This document shows positions 12,613 through 21,859 of a stretch of DNA of 42,828 nt, one piece after another. The notes under the pieces are model-generated. The model worked only from the letters and a program-made list of their open reading frames with translations. It had not been told where the DNA came from and did not search any database. Source of the DNA: a virus; the IMG/VR virus record IMGVR_UViG_3300040959_000451, positions 1 through 42,828 of that record, one strand, 5' to 3'. The translations under genes were made by a program, and so were the position numbers. Every line of letters begins with the position of its first letter. The first letter of the stretch is position 1.

Positions 12613-12688
12613 GGTTAATTAGCTCAGTTGGTAGAGCGGGACGCTGTTAACGTCTAGGTCAATGGTTCGAGTCCATTATTAACCGCCA
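12613..12688 (+). tRNA. tRNA-Asn (GUU)
   Basis: Acceptor GGTTAAT (12613-12619) pairs with ATTAACC (12678-12684), followed by G and encoded CCA (12686-12688). The D arm contains AGTTGGTA, the anticodon loop CTGTTAA puts GUU at 12646-12648, and the T loop is TTCGAGT. All stems close, so the gene looks intact. It follows the tRNA-Ile2 gene by one base, so the two are probably processed from one transcript. Confidence 0.95.
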
Positions 12689-12834
12689 TATTTTAGAGTA
12701 TAACGGTGTGTATTATCGTAAAGCCATAGTCGAAAGCGGTTGATCGCGTTAGTAGTTTAGGTGGATAATTCACAACCGATACACTTTGTATCATACGCAG
12801 TCGAAATATAGCGCAACCAAGCTATGAAGGTTTA
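12689..12834 (+). other. Non-coding sequence after the tRNA genes
   Basis: No gene longer than a few codons is supported. Two further AGTCGA copies lie at 12728-12733 and 12799-12804, within the related contexts ATAGTCGAAAGCGG and GCAGTCGAAATATAGCG. A seven-pair stem could close 12708-12784, a tRNA-like span, but no T-loop consensus or CCA is present. The stretch is probably a transcribed spacer or contains degenerate tRNA remains. Confidence 0.4.
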
Positions 12835-12863
12835 ACCGCCTTGAAATATAGGCGGTATTTTTT
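12835..12863 (+). terminator. Terminator of the tRNA transcript
   Basis: ACCGCC (12835-12840) and GGCGGT (12851-12856) form a stem around a ten-base loop, followed by ATTTTTT. It lies downstream of the two tRNA genes and would end the connector-tRNA transcript. Confidence 0.7.
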
Positions 12864-12947
12864 AGGGTGTAATGGTATTGATACTTTAACAAGATTAATA
12901 ACCGATGTACCTTCCATTTGTTTCTACATTAAGTAAATCTCCAAAAC

Positions 12948-12973
12948 AAAAACCGCCTATTTGGCGGTTTTTT
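12948..12973. terminator. Bidirectional terminator
   Basis: AAAACCGCC, loop TATTT, GGCGGTTTTTT. It has A residues on one side and T residues on the other, so it can act on both strands. It lies just after the stop of the minus-strand HTH gene and behind the tRNA terminator. The stem core equals that of the terminator at 12835. Confidence 0.8.
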
Positions 12974-12974
12974 C

Positions 12975-13349
12975 TTATATGCTCTTAACTATATCTCTAA
13001 GTTTCTTTACGTACTCTAGTTTTGTTAACTGAGCTTCATACTGTGACTCGTATGAAATATCTCTGTATGAAAATGAAATATCTTCCCGCTCTTGTTCGAC
13101 AGAGTTAATTAATCTACTAGCTGTAAGAAGGTTAATTTCTTTATCCACCCACTTTTTTATAGTTGATCTTCCATTACCAAACTTATTGGCTAAATCTGCG
13201 TACGAATACCCATTAATCCTAAGCACTAGCGCCTCTTTCCCGCGCGAGCTTGGCGTAATTGATAAGTCATAAATCCCCCTGCACCTAAGTTTATACCTTT
13301 CGGAGCAGCAAAAATACCCAACCAAGTTAACACCATTTTCATCAATCAT
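12975..13349 (-). CDS. HTH DNA-binding protein, putative regulator
   Basis: I start at the ATG of 13349, where GGAGATTTT lies directly upstream; the open frame extends to 13391 without a better site. The 124-residue product has a helix-turn-helix in its middle (LVLRINGYSYADLANKFGNG followed by RSTIKKWVDKEINLL), similar to the HTH of resolvases and sigma-like regulators. The N-terminus has a CC pair and further Cys residues (YFCCSERYKLRCRG) that could bind metal; the C-terminus is a charged helix. It is the only minus-strand gene between connector and tail genes and diverges from the tail promoter at 13435, so it may regulate late genes. Confidence 0.65.
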   Translation of the reverse strand: MIDENGVNLVGYFCCSERYKLRCRGIYDLSITPSSRGKEALVLRINGYSYADLANKFGNGRSTIKKWVDKEINLLTASRLINSVEQEREDISFSYRDISYESQYEAQLTKLEYVKKLRDIVKSI

Positions 13350-13378
13350 AAAATCTCCAAACAAACAATTGTAAAGTA

Positions 13379-13388
13379 TTATATTTAA
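13379..13388 (-). promoter_or_regulatory. Variant of the shared promoter motif
   Basis: On the minus strand this reads TTAAATATAA followed by TACTTTACAATTG, one change from the TTAAAAATAA 10-mer and close to the extended form before the exonuclease gene (CACTTTACAATG). It lies about 30 bases upstream of the HTH start, too close for a standard -35/-10 pair placed as at the other sites, so it may act as an operator. Confidence 0.4.
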
Positions 13389-13434
13389 CACTTAAGCGAA
13401 GCTGATGCAAGCTTTTTTCTTATATAACTTTGCG

Positions 13435-13443
13435 TGTTATAAT
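13435..13443 (+). promoter_or_regulatory. Tail operon promoter (extended -10)
   Basis: TGTTATAAT is a near-consensus extended -10 box 39 bases before the tail tube start. No good -35 is visible, as with the other structural-gene promoters here. Everything from 13482 to 23676 is on the plus strand with overlapping stops and starts, so one transcript could cover the tail module. Confidence 0.65.
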
Positions 13444-13481
13444 CTCAAATGACAATTTACTAGTAATTTGAGGATAAAAAC

Positions 13482-13994
13482 ATGGCAACATGTGAAAATG
13501 AAGCGCTCGATATTGGGCGTAATATGATAGTTGCGTGGGCTCCTGGTTGTGGTAACGATGACCCAACGCAAGCAGCTACGCCAAAACTACCCTACAAGGC
13601 TCTTGGCTACACCACAACCAAAAACATCAACGATACAACACGTACAGTTTCAGCAAATAACGACTCAAGCGGTCCTTATGAAAAGGAGCTGCAAGTTGGT
13701 CGCGGGGTTGAAATCCCTGTTTCTGTATTTTCAGCCAAGGACGTTGCAGACGTATCTTCACACGAAGAATTACGCGACTACCGCAACGCCGAAATTGACG
13801 CCGGTCGACAGGCAACTGTTTGGCTGTGGTTAACTGACCCGCAAATGGGCGTACACCGTTACTTTTTCTGTTTAGTTAACGACACTAGCCGCTCGTTTGA
13901 AAATGAGGGCGTTAACAGTGGTGACTTCAACTTTAAGATGATCGCAACTGACGACCCTACAAACCCGCCAGAGCAAAAAGAAAACATCGTTTAA
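13482..13994 (+). CDS. Major tail tube protein
   Basis: The 170-residue protein starts MATCENEALDIGRNMIVAWA, with GAGG upstream, and has an N-terminal strand, a GYTTTKNINDTTRTVSANND segment and a C-terminal GDFNFKMIATDDPT. This matches non-contractile tube proteins (gpV family) in which a KxINDTTRT-like element recurs. It is followed by the chaperone-like and tape-measure genes. No sheath gene is present, so the tail is siphovirus-type. Confidence 0.8.
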   Translation: MATCENEALDIGRNMIVAWAPGCGNDDPTQAATPKLPYKALGYTTTKNINDTTRTVSANNDSSGPYEKELQVGRGVEIPVSVFSAKDVADVSSHEELRDYRNAEIDAGRQATVWLWLTDPQMGVHRYFFCLVNDTSRSFENEGVNSGDFNFKMIATDDPTNPPEQKENIV

Positions 13995-14578
13995 TGCTTA
14001 TTAAGTACGGGCTTGTAAATATCGAATGGCAGGGGCAGCAATTTAGCTTGCTCCCGTCATTCGCTAACATGGAAAAAATTGGCTCACCTAGTCAAATTAT
14101 TGACTATGTTAAATTACTATCTGACACTAAAGCACCTTGGTATGTAATTAGGCGTGTTGCTGAAAAGATAGTAAAAGCTTGCGCGACAACGGAATTGCCC
14201 GAAAAGCTTACTGGCGCAATGACTTTAAACCAATGGCGAAAAGAGATTGCTATCAGGCCAAGCGACAACGGAATGACAACCGAACAACTTGTTATTCTAG
14301 CTGGTCATTTAATTAAACATGGCATTATCGGCGACACTGATTACCGCGCAAAATCAAAAGATGGTGACAACGCACCACTTAAAACATTTGAAGCTAGCGA
14401 ATTTGTTGAAACTGCTGTTTTAGCATTCGATATATCTCACGAAGAAGCTAGCAGAATGACAATGACACAATTTATTAGACAGATGCGCGCTAAATATCCA
14501 GATATGTTTGAAGACGCTTCTGATAAGCAACAAGCTAACATGCTTGAGTTAGCGAAAAAATACGGGATGCTGAATTAA
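13994..14578 (+). CDS. Tail assembly chaperone-like protein (DUF6246-like)
   Basis: The ATG overlaps the tube stop (TAATG). The 194-residue protein lies between tube and tape measure genes, where tail assembly chaperones are encoded. The helical C-terminus (EASRMTMTQFIRQMRAKYPD and DASDKQQANMLELAKKYGML) resembles the DUF6246 group. I see no second overlapping frame or obvious slippery site, so it seems to be one protein rather than the usual frameshifted G/GT pair. Confidence 0.65.
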   Translation: MLIKYGLVNIEWQGQQFSLLPSFANMEKIGSPSQIIDYVKLLSDTKAPWYVIRRVAEKIVKACATTELPEKLTGAMTLNQWRKEIAIRPSDNGMTTEQLVILAGHLIKHGIIGDTDYRAKSKDGDNAPLKTFEASEFVETAVLAFDISHEEASRMTMTQFIRQMRAKYPDMFEDASDKQQANMLELAKKYGMLN

Positions 14579-16641
14579 TGGCTTATGATGCTGGCGGGAT
14601 AAAATACGAAATAGAAGTTGGTACGGCTGACTTAATGCGAGCGACTGCGGCAACTGATAAAGCCATGTCAAACCAAACCGCATCAATGAACCAAGCCGAT
14701 AAAAAGGTTAAACAACTAGAAAAAAGCCAGCAACAACTTGGTGGTACAGTCGCAGCTACCGGCGCAAAGATAAACGCTACAGCACAAGGCGTTAAAAAAG
14801 GCATGAATAACATGTCAGGCGCAATGACAAACGTGTCTTACCAACTACAAGATATTGCAGTTCAAGCGCAAATGGGTATTAATCCATTCATGATTGCATC
14901 TCAACAGTTACCGCAATTACTTGTTGGTATGGGTGCTGCGGCTGCTGGTATTGGTGCTGCAATTGCTGTGGTTGGTGGTTTAGCTATGGCGTATATCGAT
15001 ACTTCAACAAGCGCCGAAAAGCTAGAGAAAGCTATCAACAACATTAAAGCAGCAATAACACTAAGCAAAGATGGTGTAATTGGTTACACAGAAGAAATGG
15101 AGCGATTAGGCCGTGTAAGTGAAAATGTTGCTAAGTTCAAATTGCAAGCGCTGGCTGTTGAAGCTAAATCCGCAATGAAAGATGGTGTTGATGCAATCGC
15201 TGACGTATTTAGTGAGCTAGATGATGGTGATATCCTAACTAACTTTAATGATGCCGTTAAATTTAGCGATCAATTAACTAAATCATTCGCGGGCCGAGTT
15301 GGTAGTTACGCTTCATACATTGGAGAACAGTTAGGCTACACAGGAGAAGAAGCTAGGCAGCTTGGTGCTGAATTCATCCGCACAGTTAAAGCATTAAGCA
15401 CAGCTGAAACAACAAAAGAAGTTGACGAACTACAAAACAAACTAGTTGATATGGCCAACGCAACCGGCAAGTCTTCTACTGAAATACAGAAGCTATTAGC
15501 ACAAACTTTCCCGCTTATTGAGAATATGCGAAATAGTGCCGCTGCGATTGAAGCAAGTAAAGTTGAATACGATGAGCTAGCCGAGTCAACGCGCAAGGTA
15601 GGTGACGCATTTGCAAGTGAGTTAACGCAACTTACACTGCAAAATGTACTGTTAGAAGAAGGTGAGCGTGCAGCTTATGAAATGTCGTTGCAGTTACAGG
15701 GATTTAGTGAAGCACAAAGAGAGTCGGCTCTAGCTGTTTACGACAAAAACAAAGCACTAGAGCAACAACAAGAAGAATACAAAACGCTAAGCGAAGAAAT
15801 TGACGCATACGCAGAAATGGCGCGTCAATTTGAGGAAGAAGAAAAACGCAGGCAGGAAGCGGAAGCAAACAAAGAGGCATCTAAAAAAATCCAAGCTGAG
15901 GGTTTCGCTCAAGGTGTTGTTGATCGCGGAATGTCGGAAGATGAAAGGTTTGCAGCTGAGCTTGACAAGCTAACCGAGCTAAGGGAAAGAGGGCTTATAT
16001 CTCAGCAGTTATATGACGAGGCTATAGTAGCAAGTGTAACCCAAAGAACTGAGGCTGTAGCTGAGCAAGAAGCCAAGCAAGAAGCTTTGGCTAGGTCGCA
16101 AAAAGCTATGTTACTAGGCTCTACATCAGACATGTTCATGGGTATAGCTGAAATAATGCGTAACTCAAAAGGCGAGCAAAGCAAAGAATATAAGGCCATG
16201 TTTAAAATAGCTAAAGGTTTTGCTGTCGCTCAAGCAGCTTTAAACTTTGCTACCGCTCTTAGTAATGCGTCTGCTGTTTCACCTTGGCCTGCTAAATTTG
16301 CAGCGCTTGCCGAGGCTGCTGCGTCTGGTGGCGCACTACTGGCAGCTGTTAACGGTGCTCAATATTCTGGCGCACGACAATACGGTGGTCCAGTTTCAAA
16401 CGGTAAACCTTACTTAGTTGGTGAGCGCGGGCCCGAAATGTTTGTTCCAAACGGTAACGGCCAGATTATGACCAATAAGGATTTGATGGGTGGCAGCCAA
16501 CAGCAAGCAAGCAACACAAGCATAACTTTTAACGTGGCAGGCGATATGAGTGAGCAAGTTAAAAACGAAATACTTAACAATCAAGATTTAATTTACTCAG
16601 CCGTAGCCGCTGCTAAATCTGAAAATGGGGAAATGTTTTAA
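14578..16641 (+). CDS. Tape measure protein
   Basis: The 687-residue protein is helical throughout with a hydrophobic stretch near residues 110-140 (GIGAAIAVVGGLAMAYI), a long Glu/Lys/Ala coiled coil (residues 340-500) and the usual C-terminal YGGPVSNGKPYLVGERGPEM followed by FVPNGNGQIM. At about 0.15 nm per residue it predicts a tail near 103 nm. It starts on the chaperone stop (TAATG). No lysozyme or peptidase domain is visible, so it acts as ruler and probably DNA-channel protein. Confidence 0.9.
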   Translation: MAYDAGGIKYEIEVGTADLMRATAATDKAMSNQTASMNQADKKVKQLEKSQQQLGGTVAATGAKINATAQGVKKGMNNMSGAMTNVSYQLQDIAVQAQMGINPFMIASQQLPQLLVGMGAAAAGIGAAIAVVGGLAMAYIDTSTSAEKLEKAINNIKAAITLSKDGVIGYTEEMERLGRVSENVAKFKLQALAVEAKSAMKDGVDAIADVFSELDDGDILTNFNDAVKFSDQLTKSFAGRVGSYASYIGEQLGYTGEEARQLGAEFIRTVKALSTAETTKEVDELQNKLVDMANATGKSSTEIQKLLAQTFPLIENMRNSAAAIEASKVEYDELAESTRKVGDAFASELTQLTLQNVLLEEGERAAYEMSLQLQGFSEAQRESALAVYDKNKALEQQQEEYKTLSEEIDAYAEMARQFEEEEKRRQEAEANKEASKKIQAEGFAQGVVDRGMSEDERFAAELDKLTELRERGLISQQLYDEAIVASVTQRTEAVAEQEAKQEALARSQKAMLLGSTSDMFMGIAEIMRNSKGEQSKEYKAMFKIAKGFAVAQAALNFATALSNASAVSPWPAKFAALAEAAASGGALLAAVNGAQYSGARQYGGPVSNGKPYLVGERGPEMFVPNGNGQIMTNKDLMGGSQQQASNTSITFNVAGDMSEQVKNEILNNQDLIYSAVAAAKSENGEMF

Positions 16642-17270
16642 TGGAATTTCCAAGCTATTTTAAGCATGTAAGAACACCAACACCAGAAAGTAACGTGCCA
16701 ACGCAAATAAGTGAAACGCGAGGCTTAAAAACATTAGTGCGTAAGATACCATCACAGCGATGGGAGTTTACATTCAATGGTTTCACGTACAACGGTGGCT
16801 GCAATTCTAGCTATAACGAATCTATCAAGTTTTTTGGAGAATTTGTGTCAAGGGCTGAGAATGGTTACGGTATATTCGACTACAAACCAAACGATGAATT
16901 TTTAATAGGCGCTTTGAATATTAAGTTAGAGGAATCAATAGTTGCTGGTGATGATTATTTCTTAATAAGCGTTTCACCTAAGCCTGACTCAGCAGACGCA
17001 ATAATCGGAAAGCTTTTCAAGTTCTCAACAGAAACAAAAGCTTATATGATTTCTAATGCAACGCTGTTCGGCAGTACTGCTGATACTGCATTCTACAGAA
17101 TAACTACAAATATCGGTTCTAGATTCGATCAAAATGAAGACACTACAATCATATCTGGCGCTACAATGAGAATTAAACTACGTGTAGATGGTGGTGTTGG
17201 TCGTGGTGTTACGTCTAATCTTGTTAGAGATAAAACAGTATATCAATTTAAAATGATTGAGGTTATTTAA
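16641..17270 (+). CDS. Distal tail / minor tail protein
   Basis: The 209-residue beta-rich protein starts at the tape measure stop (TAATG). SQRWEFTFNGFTYN and the order tape measure, this gene, DUF2163-like gene, tip protein fit the distal tail position in HK97- and lambda-like or gene-transfer-agent-like tails (DUF2460 or M-like region). There is no clear catalytic motif. It would connect the tube to the tail tip. Confidence 0.65.
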   Translation: MEFPSYFKHVRTPTPESNVPTQISETRGLKTLVRKIPSQRWEFTFNGFTYNGGCNSSYNESIKFFGEFVSRAENGYGIFDYKPNDEFLIGALNIKLEESIVAGDDYFLISVSPKPDSADAIIGKLFKFSTETKAYMISNATLFGSTADTAFYRITTNIGSRFDQNEDTTIISGATMRIKLRVDGGVGRGVTSNLVRDKTVYQFKMIEVI

Positions 17271-17821
17271 TGGCTATACCGGCTAACATAGCAAACAATC
17301 TTGTTGTAGATTTCGAAAGCGCTTTAATAGCAAGAATTGAGTTTAACGGCTTAACTCTTGGCCTTACAGAAGCCGGCTTTGACATCAGTTACAATGGCGT
17401 CAATTATTTGTCGAACGGCTTGTTACTTGGCGTTAGTAATTATAAAGAAGCGGCCGAGCTAAAAGTAAATGACATTACACTGGTGTTATCAAGTGTTGAT
17501 CAAACAATATCAGCCTTACTATTGCAGAATAATCAAATCGGGCGAGAGGTTTTTATCGACAGGGTTATATTCGACAGATTTAACCCAGGAAATATTTTAT
17601 ATGTTGAAGAAATCGCGGTTGGTGAAATAACAGGGTTTTCAAACGGCTCAACAAAAGAAAGTAGCGCAATGTCAATAACCGTTTCTAGCTTGTTTGCAGA
17701 TTGGCAGCGTAAAAGCGGAAGAACAACAACAAACTCAAGTAATCAGCGGTTTTATCCAAACGACCTAGGCATGGAATTCGCTAACGCAATAAACAACGAA
17801 TTAAAGTGGGGCGGTAAATAA
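17270..17821 (+). CDS. Tail tip hub protein, DUF2163-like
   Basis: The 183-residue protein has LIARIEFNGLTLGLTEAGFD near its start, an alternating beta core, and the C-terminal signature ADWQRKSGRTTTNSSNQRFY then PNDLGMEF and a final W. That ending is typical of the DUF2163/BR0599-like tail proteins next to the central tip gene. It overlaps its upstream neighbour (TAATG). It would sit between distal tail protein and the tip. Confidence 0.7.
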   Translation: MAIPANIANNLVVDFESALIARIEFNGLTLGLTEAGFDISYNGVNYLSNGLLLGVSNYKEAAELKVNDITLVLSSVDQTISALLLQNNQIGREVFIDRVIFDRFNPGNILYVEEIAVGEITGFSNGSTKESSAMSITVSSLFADWQRKSGRTTTNSSNQRFYPNDLGMEFANAINNELKWGGK

Positions 17822-20800
17822 ATGGGCTTTTCTGACTTATTCGACAAGATAAGAAAAATATCAAATACATTAGGTCTTGGCATTCCAGACAAGATTGATG
17901 AGCTATTTATGCCTAAAATCCCATCGAAAGAGGGGTTAAAAATACAGCGTGAAGGCTCAGCAAAGCCAATACCTGTAGTTTACGGCACTCAATTTGTTGG
18001 TGGTATAGTTGTTCATAAGTATGTAACCAATTCCGTACCTTTCTCATCAAATGAAAGCCCTAACAGATTTCTCAATGTTATTGTTGTATTTTGTGAGGGC
18101 GAGATTGACGAAGTTGAGGAGGTATTCTTCAACGGTGTTAAGTCGACAGATAAAAGATTTAGACATAAAAACGGTAATGCGTGGTTTACGTCTGAAATAA
18201 TGAACGGCACAGAATTTCAGAACTCTCCACTTGCCGAGGGGGCAATCCCAAACTGGACAGGAAACCACAGGTTACAAGGTCTTTGCTGGGGTTACTTTTG
18301 CTTTGAGCAAGATAAAGATCAAACTATCTGGTCTGGTGAGCCAAAGATTACAGCCCGAATCAGGGGTAAAAAGGTGTTCGACCCTCGAACATTGTCTGTG
18401 CAATACAGTGATAACCCTGCTTTATGTCTATGGGATTATTTAACAAATAAAACCTACGGGAAAGGTCTGTCATTTGTGAGAATGGACGCTACAAAATTCA
18501 TTGCAGCGGCTGACAACTGTGACACTATAATTGATCAAGTTGAATCAACAGTTACCAGATCATTTTATGACAGTGAAACAGGTGAGTACGTTACACTACC
18601 TCCGCAAACAACTTTCACTGATATTACTAAACATACATGCAACTTAACAATTGACACAAATGAAACGATTTTCGAAAACACTAAGATTATCTTAAATACT
18701 TTCCGTGGATTGTTGCCGCCAGCTTATGTGTTAGGTCCGATAGTTGAAGAAGCTGGCTTCCCAACATTTATATTTGACGACAGCAACATTGAAAGTGATG
18801 TTGTAATAAAGTCGCCGAATCTAAATCAGCGCTTTAACCGTGTTACTGTCAGATTCCCTAATGAAACCTCACCAACATTTGACGAGGATGAGGCGTTTTA
18901 TCCGGCATCTGATAGCGCCATTTATCAGCAATTCCTTGATGAAGATAACGGCAAACAGTTAGAAAAGGTTTTCGATTTTAACGGTATTAACAACATGGCA
19001 GAAGCTCAACAAATGGCTGAGTTTCTGTGCAAAAAATCACGCTTTCAAATATCCACAACAATTGAAGCTTTACCGGTATCAGGGCAAGTTGCTATCGGTG
19101 ATATTGTCGGATTAACCAATGAAGATAACGGATATGTCGAAAAGCCTTTCCGCGTTAAAGCTCGCACCATTTTAGGTAATGGAAATTACCGCTTTGAACT
19201 TGTTGAGCATGAAAACAATATTTACCCTTGGGAAGATAAGGCTTACACAGAAATCGACGGCGGTACATGGCTGGGCGACCCGAGCGATGTTGATGCACCT
19301 ACCGGCTTGGTTTTTGAAGCAGATAAAAGTCTAAGTAGCGCAGGAACAATAAAGTGGGATGCTGACGATAACTTATTTGTACGACACTACATTGTTGAAA
19401 TGTTAAAGATTAAAGACGAAAGTGGCACTGATTTGCCAGATCCTATAGAAATACTTAAATCTGTCACGCCAGCGCCATATTTTAGCGTTCCAATTCAAGA
19501 AAAAGGCACGTACAGATTTAACGTGTCAAAAGAAACGACAGTTGGTAGCGTTAGCTTACCGGCTTCTCTTGATGTTGCACTGCAAAACCCAGCCGCTCCC
19601 GATTTTATAACTGTGGATGCTGACAACTTCGAGGCTGAAGTTAGAGCGGGTTATAACGTTGATGCGGGTGTTGGTACTGGATTTCAATTCTCGCTTAATG
19701 ACACATTAAACCCTAGCGGAATCACTGGCTCAGTAACATTTGTGCGCTTGTCGCCAAATACGGTTTATACAGTTTTTGCTAGAGCAATAAACTCCTACGG
19801 CGTATCAAATTGGATTAGCCAACAATTCACAACTGATAACGACGGAACTAAGATTATTGATGTAATCGGTGATGATATTTCAGATACGATATTGCCAGAT
19901 GTAATAACCGCTGTTGAAAACGACTTACAACAGATAGTGCAAGACTCGCTTGTTGATTATCCGACTCGTACGGAAGTTTCGACAGAGATTAGTGATGCCA
20001 TTGACTTAGTTAACAGCGCGTTTAACGAAGACCCATTCGACAACATCTTAGATACAGTCAATAACATTCTGGACAACTTCGACACAGAAGGTAATGTCAA
20101 GACAGAATCGCTCGAGCGTAAAACGCAAGTTGATGTATTGTTAACTGATATAAACGGAAATACAGCAAGACTAACAACGGTTGAAACTGCTGTATCTGAT
20201 TTAGATAGCGCTACAGCTGCAAGATTTACGACAGTTGAAACGCAAGTTGGCGAAAACGCATCAAGTATTGTTACTGTTGAATTGGCTGTGTCAGATTTAA
20301 ACTCATCTGTAGCACAACAGTTTACACAAATACAAGCAGAAGTTGACGGTAACGCGGCAACAATAACAAGCGTGTCAACGGCACTTGCAAATGAAACAAG
20401 CACTAGGGCATCTCAGGTAACTCAGTTGCAAGCTGCTGATACAGCGATAATATCAAGACTTGATACCGTTGAAAGTGATACGGATGGTAATTCAACGGCG
20501 ATTAGCGCACTTGAAGGTAATGTAAATAATCCGGTGACTGGATTGTCTGCAACATACAACATTGCATCAATAGCAAAAGTAGACAGTCAAAATAACGGAC
20601 TAGCAATAAACACACTTGAAGGGCAAGTTAACGATCCTGTCAATAACAACTCTGCTTTATTTGGATTTACACAGCAAGCGCAAACAACTGCTGACGGAAA
20701 TGCAGCTAGTATTACAGCGCTGCAAAACCAAGTTGACGATCCAGTTAATGGTCTTAGCGCTACATTCTTTTTAGCATCACAAGCGAAACTCACGGCTGAC

Positions 20801-21859
20801 GGAAATGCATCATCAATTGCAGGATTAAATACAAGTGTTTCGGATGCTCAAAATGATGCAACATCAGCGCTTACTTTGGCGACCACTTTAGATTCAAGTC
20901 TTGATGAATACAGAGCAAGCGCGCAACTTAAAGTTGATGCCAACGGTAACATTGGATTTATACAACTTGACGCGACACCGACCAACAGCACTATTACTTT
21001 CTTGGCGGCTGACGTTGAGTTTAAAGATCCGAATGGCGTAAAAGTGATTGATTATGACTTGGTTAATGAAAAGTACACGTTTAGAGGTATCGTAGAAGCT
21101 GACGGAACATTCACAGGAACTGTAAACAGTGACTCTGGTACTATAAACTCATTAACATCAACCACCATTAATTCGACAACAAGAATAAACGCTCGTAATA
21201 TAAATATCACAGGTAACGGGATAATTGATATAGATACAAGCAGTGCTTTTGGTGTTATATCAAATGCAGCAAGCTCAGGAGTAAACCAAGGCGCAGTACA
21301 GGGAAACTCAATAGGTAATGGTGTTGGTGTGCTTGGTAGAAGTGAGTCAGGTGCATATGCTTTTTACGCGCAAAAGGGTGGTTACGGACCATTCACTGGC
21401 AGCCACGATGGTTTGGTAACTAAAGACTTTAAAGCTGAGGTTGGCGATATCGTTTGTGATGGTAAGTTAGTTCATATAGCTGATATTTCAAACGCAATTT
21501 TAGAGTCAGAACTATCAACACAGAAAGAGCAACGAAACGTAACAGGTGTGTTTGTAGGTAAGTATAATCTTGATCCTAAGAATTTACCGACAGCCCTGGT
21601 TGGTTATGATGGCGATTTATCTAAATATGATATAATCGCATTTAACGCGCTGGGTGAGGGTGTTTTAAATGTTTGCGGTGAAGGTGGTACCATAAAGGCT
21701 GGTGACTACATATGCTCTAGCTCGATGACTGGTAAAGGTATGAAGCAGCAAGACCAAGACTTTAAACGCCCGTACACAATCGCAAAAGCGCGACATGATG
21801 TTAATTTCACAAGCAGTGATGAAATAAAGCAAATCGCTGTTAAATATTTAGAGGGATAA
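17822..21859 (+). CDS. Central tail tip / host-specificity protein (lambda J-like)
   Basis: The 1345-residue protein starts right after the hub gene. Residues 35-230 carry J-like elements (GSAKPIPVVYGTQFVGGIVV; NVIVVFCEGEIDEVEEVFFN; WNG-like loop). Residues 320-480 include FNRVTVRFPNE and a baseplate-hub beta domain (DIVGLTNEDNGYVEKPFRVK). FnIII-like strands cover about 490-690. A long repetitive coiled coil (about 700-1010) repeats DGNAASI-type heptads. DVEFKDPNGVKVIDYDL near 1065 is DUF1983-like. The C-terminal 160 residues (KDFKAEVGDIVCDGKLVH; GEGGTIKAGDYICSSS) look like an autoproteolytic or trimerisation cap of the peptidase G2 type; that part is uncertain. It likely contacts the receptor. 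Confidence 0.85.
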   Translation: MGFSDLFDKIRKISNTLGLGIPDKIDELFMPKIPSKEGLKIQREGSAKPIPVVYGTQFVGGIVVHKYVTNSVPFSSNESPNRFLNVIVVFCEGEIDEVEEVFFNGVKSTDKRFRHKNGNAWFTSEIMNGTEFQNSPLAEGAIPNWTGNHRLQGLCWGYFCFEQDKDQTIWSGEPKITARIRGKKVFDPRTLSVQYSDNPALCLWDYLTNKTYGKGLSFVRMDATKFIAAADNCDTIIDQVESTVTRSFYDSETGEYVTLPPQTTFTDITKHTCNLTIDTNETIFENTKIILNTFRGLLPPAYVLGPIVEEAGFPTFIFDDSNIESDVVIKSPNLNQRFNRVTVRFPNETSPTFDEDEAFYPASDSAIYQQFLDEDNGKQLEKVFDFNGINNMAEAQQMAEFLCKKSRFQISTTIEALPVSGQVAIGDIVGLTNEDNGYVEKPFRVKARTILGNGNYRFELVEHENNIYPWEDKAYTEIDGGTWLGDPSDVDAPTGLVFEADKSLSSAGTIKWDADDNLFVRHYIVEMLKIKDESGTDLPDPIEILKSVTPAPYFSVPIQEKGTYRFNVSKETTVGSVSLPASLDVALQNPAAPDFITVDADNFEAEVRAGYNVDAGVGTGFQFSLNDTLNPSGITGSVTFVRLSPNTVYTVFARAINSYGVSNWISQQFTTDNDGTKIIDVIGDDISDTILPDVITAVENDLQQIVQDSLVDYPTRTEVSTEISDAIDLVNSAFNEDPFDNILDTVNNILDNFDTEGNVKTESLERKTQVDVLLTDINGNTARLTTVETAVSDLDSATAARFTTVETQVGENASSIVTVELAVSDLNSSVAQQFTQIQAEVDGNAATITSVSTALANETSTRASQVTQLQAADTAIISRLDTVESDTDGNSTAISALEGNVNNPVTGLSATYNIASIAKVDSQNNGLAINTLEGQVNDPVNNNSALFGFTQQAQTTADGNAASITALQNQVDDPVNGLSATFFLASQAKLTADGNASSIAGLNTSVSDAQNDATSALTLATTLDSSLDEYRASAQLKVDANGNIGFIQLDATPTNSTITFLAADVEFKDPNGVKVIDYDLVNEKYTFRGIVEADGTFTGTVNSDSGTINSLTSTTINSTTRINARNINITGNGIIDIDTSSAFGVISNAASSGVNQGAVQGNSIGNGVGVLGRSESGAYAFYAQKGGYGPFTGSHDGLVTKDFKAEVGDIVCDGKLVHIADISNAILESELSTQKEQRNVTGVFVGKYNLDPKNLPTALVGYDGDLSKYDIIAFNALGEGVLNVCGEGGTIKAGDYICSSSMTGKGMKQQDQDFKRPYTIAKARHDVNFTSSDEIKQIAVKYLEG

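Noticed and set aside
12708-12785. A tRNA-sized segment closed by GTGTATT / GATACAC
   Set aside because: There is no T-loop consensus, no acceptable anticodon arm and no CCA, so I do not call a third tRNA.
13994-14578. Programmed frameshift in the tail assembly chaperone
   Set aside because: I found no second frame extending from its end and no convincing slippery heptamer; the gene seems to make one product.
19957-20403. A 148-codon minus-strand frame inside the tail tip gene
   Set aside because: It is the antisense shadow of the repetitive coiled-coil segment and has no ribosome site.
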